A DNA stretch of 64,000 bases. Origin: Climacteris rufus. Its lineage: Eukaryota; Chordata; Aves; Passeriformes; Climacteridae. Shown one piece after another: positions 62,151-64,000 of this stretch. Position 1 is the stretch's first letter. Every line of letters starts with the position of its first letter. Position numbers and translations under genes: made by a program. The notes under the pieces were generated by a model. The model worked only from the letters and a program-made list of their open reading frames with translations. It was not told the origin of the DNA and made no database searches. The stretch lies in contig VZRZ01008717.1 in NCBI GenBank assembly GCA_013398175.1, forward strand, positions 471,486 to 535,485. Direction: 5' to 3'.

Positions 62151-63871
62151 CCAGGAACAATATTATTTTCCTTGAATGAAGGGCCATCTGAAAAAACAGC
62201 AGAACAAAACAGGAATGCTCAGTCTGATATTTGCCTCTTTGCTGTGGCAGTAAATTGAAACTTATCCACTGAGAAGCTGCTGGCCAAGCAAGCCAGGTTA
62301 GAAGAACACAGACATCACCACCACCTTCAAAACAAGGGTAAACCCATCTCTTTTCTTTAGCTTCTCCTTTCTCACTTCTGCCAAGATGGCTCAGAAGCTG
62401 GTGGGTGATTAGCAAGAGTGTTTTAGCTGTTTAATTGGATCTCCAGCCTCTGGGGCAGGTTCTTGGAGCGCTGGCACTCAGCTGCCTAGAGCTGCTGAGA
62501 CAAACTTTTGTGGGAGATCTTTGAGGGTTTTGTTGGTTGTTTTATTTTGCCAGGCCATGGCAAATGTTCCAGAGGGATCTGACCTGTCTCCTCACATAGC
62601 TCCTCCCCTAGGGTGGACCTTTTCCTAGTCCTGCCACCCTTCCTCTGCCAGAGCTGCCCCATGTGGGCCTTCTTCAGGTCTCAGCATGCAGGAGTGGGAA
62701 TGGTGGCTCTCAGTCTTTCCAAGAGCTGTGACTTGTGCCAGCTTAGTCACCAAAATGTGGGTGTAAAACCCTAGTTCCCTGGGTTGAGTCTGAACATGTT
62801 GTCTGGAGTCCACAGTGGTTGAAATCAGGTCACAGGGATGGCTGAATGGCTCCACGGGTACCATTTTTATGTGGTCTTTATGTTTTCCCACTCATTTGGG
62901 CCACCACCTCTGCTGTTTTGTGTTGTGGAGTCTTTTGCTTGATGACCTTCTGGCTAAATTTCCCCAGGGCTACACACCCAAGCCCAACAGCAAGAGAGCC
63001 AGGTAAGTTGTCTAAGAGGCAAAACCAAAAGCTGTGAACTACTGAGGAAAAACTATGTTGAAGTCTCACCTCAAACTGGGAAGAAGACTTTGCCTGGTAA
63101 AACTTGGCTTAGGCAGAGCCTCTTTTTGTGGCAGCTCAAGAGACATAACCACTAAGTTTTTGTTGTAATTCTGATTTTTCCTTGCTAAAGGACCTGGTGA
63201 TATCCCCCTCTCCAGCACAGACAGGGGAGATTTCCTCCATCTCTTGGATTTAGCCAGGGGCTGCTGTTTTATAGAGGGAGGGAAAAATGCCAACCCAAGT
63301 GTGGTGGCAAGTGCCTGCAGAGGAGCTTCCCAGGTCCACCCGCTTTGGAAGGAAAGGGACACCCCATGTGCCTTTCTTGGCTGCAAGGTTCTTGAAGCTG
63401 GGTTTGCTGCATCCCTGAATGCACAGGGAGCCTGGATGGACAGCATCCAAAGCAGAGGGGGGATGTCACAGGCCTGACCCTGGCATGGGAATTCGGCAGA
63501 GACGGAGAAATGTAAGAACAATCAGAGATGTGGGCAGCCTGCATTTAGTCCTGGGGAATGAGAATCAGCAGAGGAGCCAGCTGAAATCCTGCCACCCCAT
63601 CTGGCAGAGGCAGTGCAGAACTATCTCTGACATTTATGAATGTGCAGATTGGGAGGACACGGCTCCTCAGGGTTGGGAAAGGGGTGACCACATCCTGACG
63701 TCGGGTGCAGGAGTGTGACACTGGCACAGTCCTGTCCTTCCATGCTGGATTTTCAGCTTCCAGCAGGTTCAGGATGTAGCCCTTCAGCTGTGTAACTGTT
63801 AGTGGTGTGCAGGAATAGACGTTCCACATGACATTCCAAAGACTGAGCCTCTCTGCCGCCCCTGATCCTCG

Positions 63872-63881
63872 TTAAAAATAG
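63872..63881 (+). promoter_or_regulatory. MEF2-type site
   Basis: TTAAAAATAG matches the MEF2 consensus YTAWWWWTAR. A single match is weak evidence. MEF2 is active in neurons, where this receptor is expressed. Confidence 0.2.
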
Positions 63882-64000
63882 CCTTTTTGCTGCAACCACA
63901 AGGCTGAAATATCCTGGGCATGTGTAGGAGCGTCTTCATTCCCTGCAGGCCAGGCTAGAACTCATTGCAAGCTGGAAGAGCTCCTTTTCCTACAGGTACC

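Larger units (their letters stand above)
59428..64000 (+). other. ADGRB1: start of the next ADGRB1 intron (3' end outside window)
   Basis: Sequence after the thrombospondin-repeat exon has no recognisable ADGRB1 coding exon and, unusually for this window, no clear CR1 copy. It contains a 17-base A run at 62134-62150, acceptor-like sites at 60095, 62967 and 63995, and a MEF2-type site at 63872. The linker and second thrombospondin repeat expected next were not found and probably lie downstream. Confidence 0.65.

Noticed and set aside
1..64000. CRISPR arrays, tRNA or rRNA genes, DNA transposons, full-length endogenous retroviruses
   Set aside because: No regularly spaced repeats, cloverleaf-like gene, transposase frame or paired LTRs were recognised.

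Overview
This window looks like avian nuclear DNA. It contains about thirty truncated copies of the bird/reptile LINE CR1, in both orientations and from more than one subfamily. Several keep the typical 3' tail built from ATTCTATGAT-like units. There is one vertebrate gene with long introns, and no bacterial, phage or organellar features. The exact species cannot be read from the sequence; a songbird is possible but unproven.

The only gene I can support is the 5' coding part of ADGRB1 (BAI1, an adhesion G-protein-coupled receptor) on the + strand. A very strong polypyrimidine tract and acceptor open an exon at 18004. This exon carries about 170 bases of 5' untranslated leader with two upstream ORFs. 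It then carries the start codon at 18176, the signal peptide and the cysteine-rich CUB-like N-terminal domain, and ends at a consensus donor (exon end 18923). The next coding exon, 59269-59427, encodes one complete thrombospondin type 1 repeat. The two exons join in matching phase (1/1) across an intron of about 40.3 kb. The extra first thrombospondin repeat and the residues of both exons point to ADGRB1, not ADGRB2 or ADGRB3. The remaining exons (further thrombospondin repeats, hormone-receptor and GAIN domains, seven-helix domain) must lie beyond 64000.

Layout: 1-18003 is non-coding sequence upstream of the start-codon exon (promoter side or intron 1), with CR1 fragments and one candidate untranslated exon at about 17570-17752. 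18004-18923 is the start-codon exon. 18924-59268 is a long intron holding most of the CR1 copies, simple repeats, several candidate regulatory elements and one unexplained open frame of 225 codons (21290-21964). 59269-59427 is the thrombospondin-repeat exon. 59428-64000 is the start of the next intron.

Points most worth a second look: the mammalian RGD integrin motif is absent from the N-terminal region; an upstream ORF ends on the start codon in an ATGA overlap; the 225-codon intronic frame is protein-like; a CpG-dense island lies in the intron near 24430-24610; two perfect inverted repeats sit side by side at 23643-23673; and a 91-base tandem duplication is split by a single N, which may be an assembly artefact. 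I found no convincing new multi-gene system.
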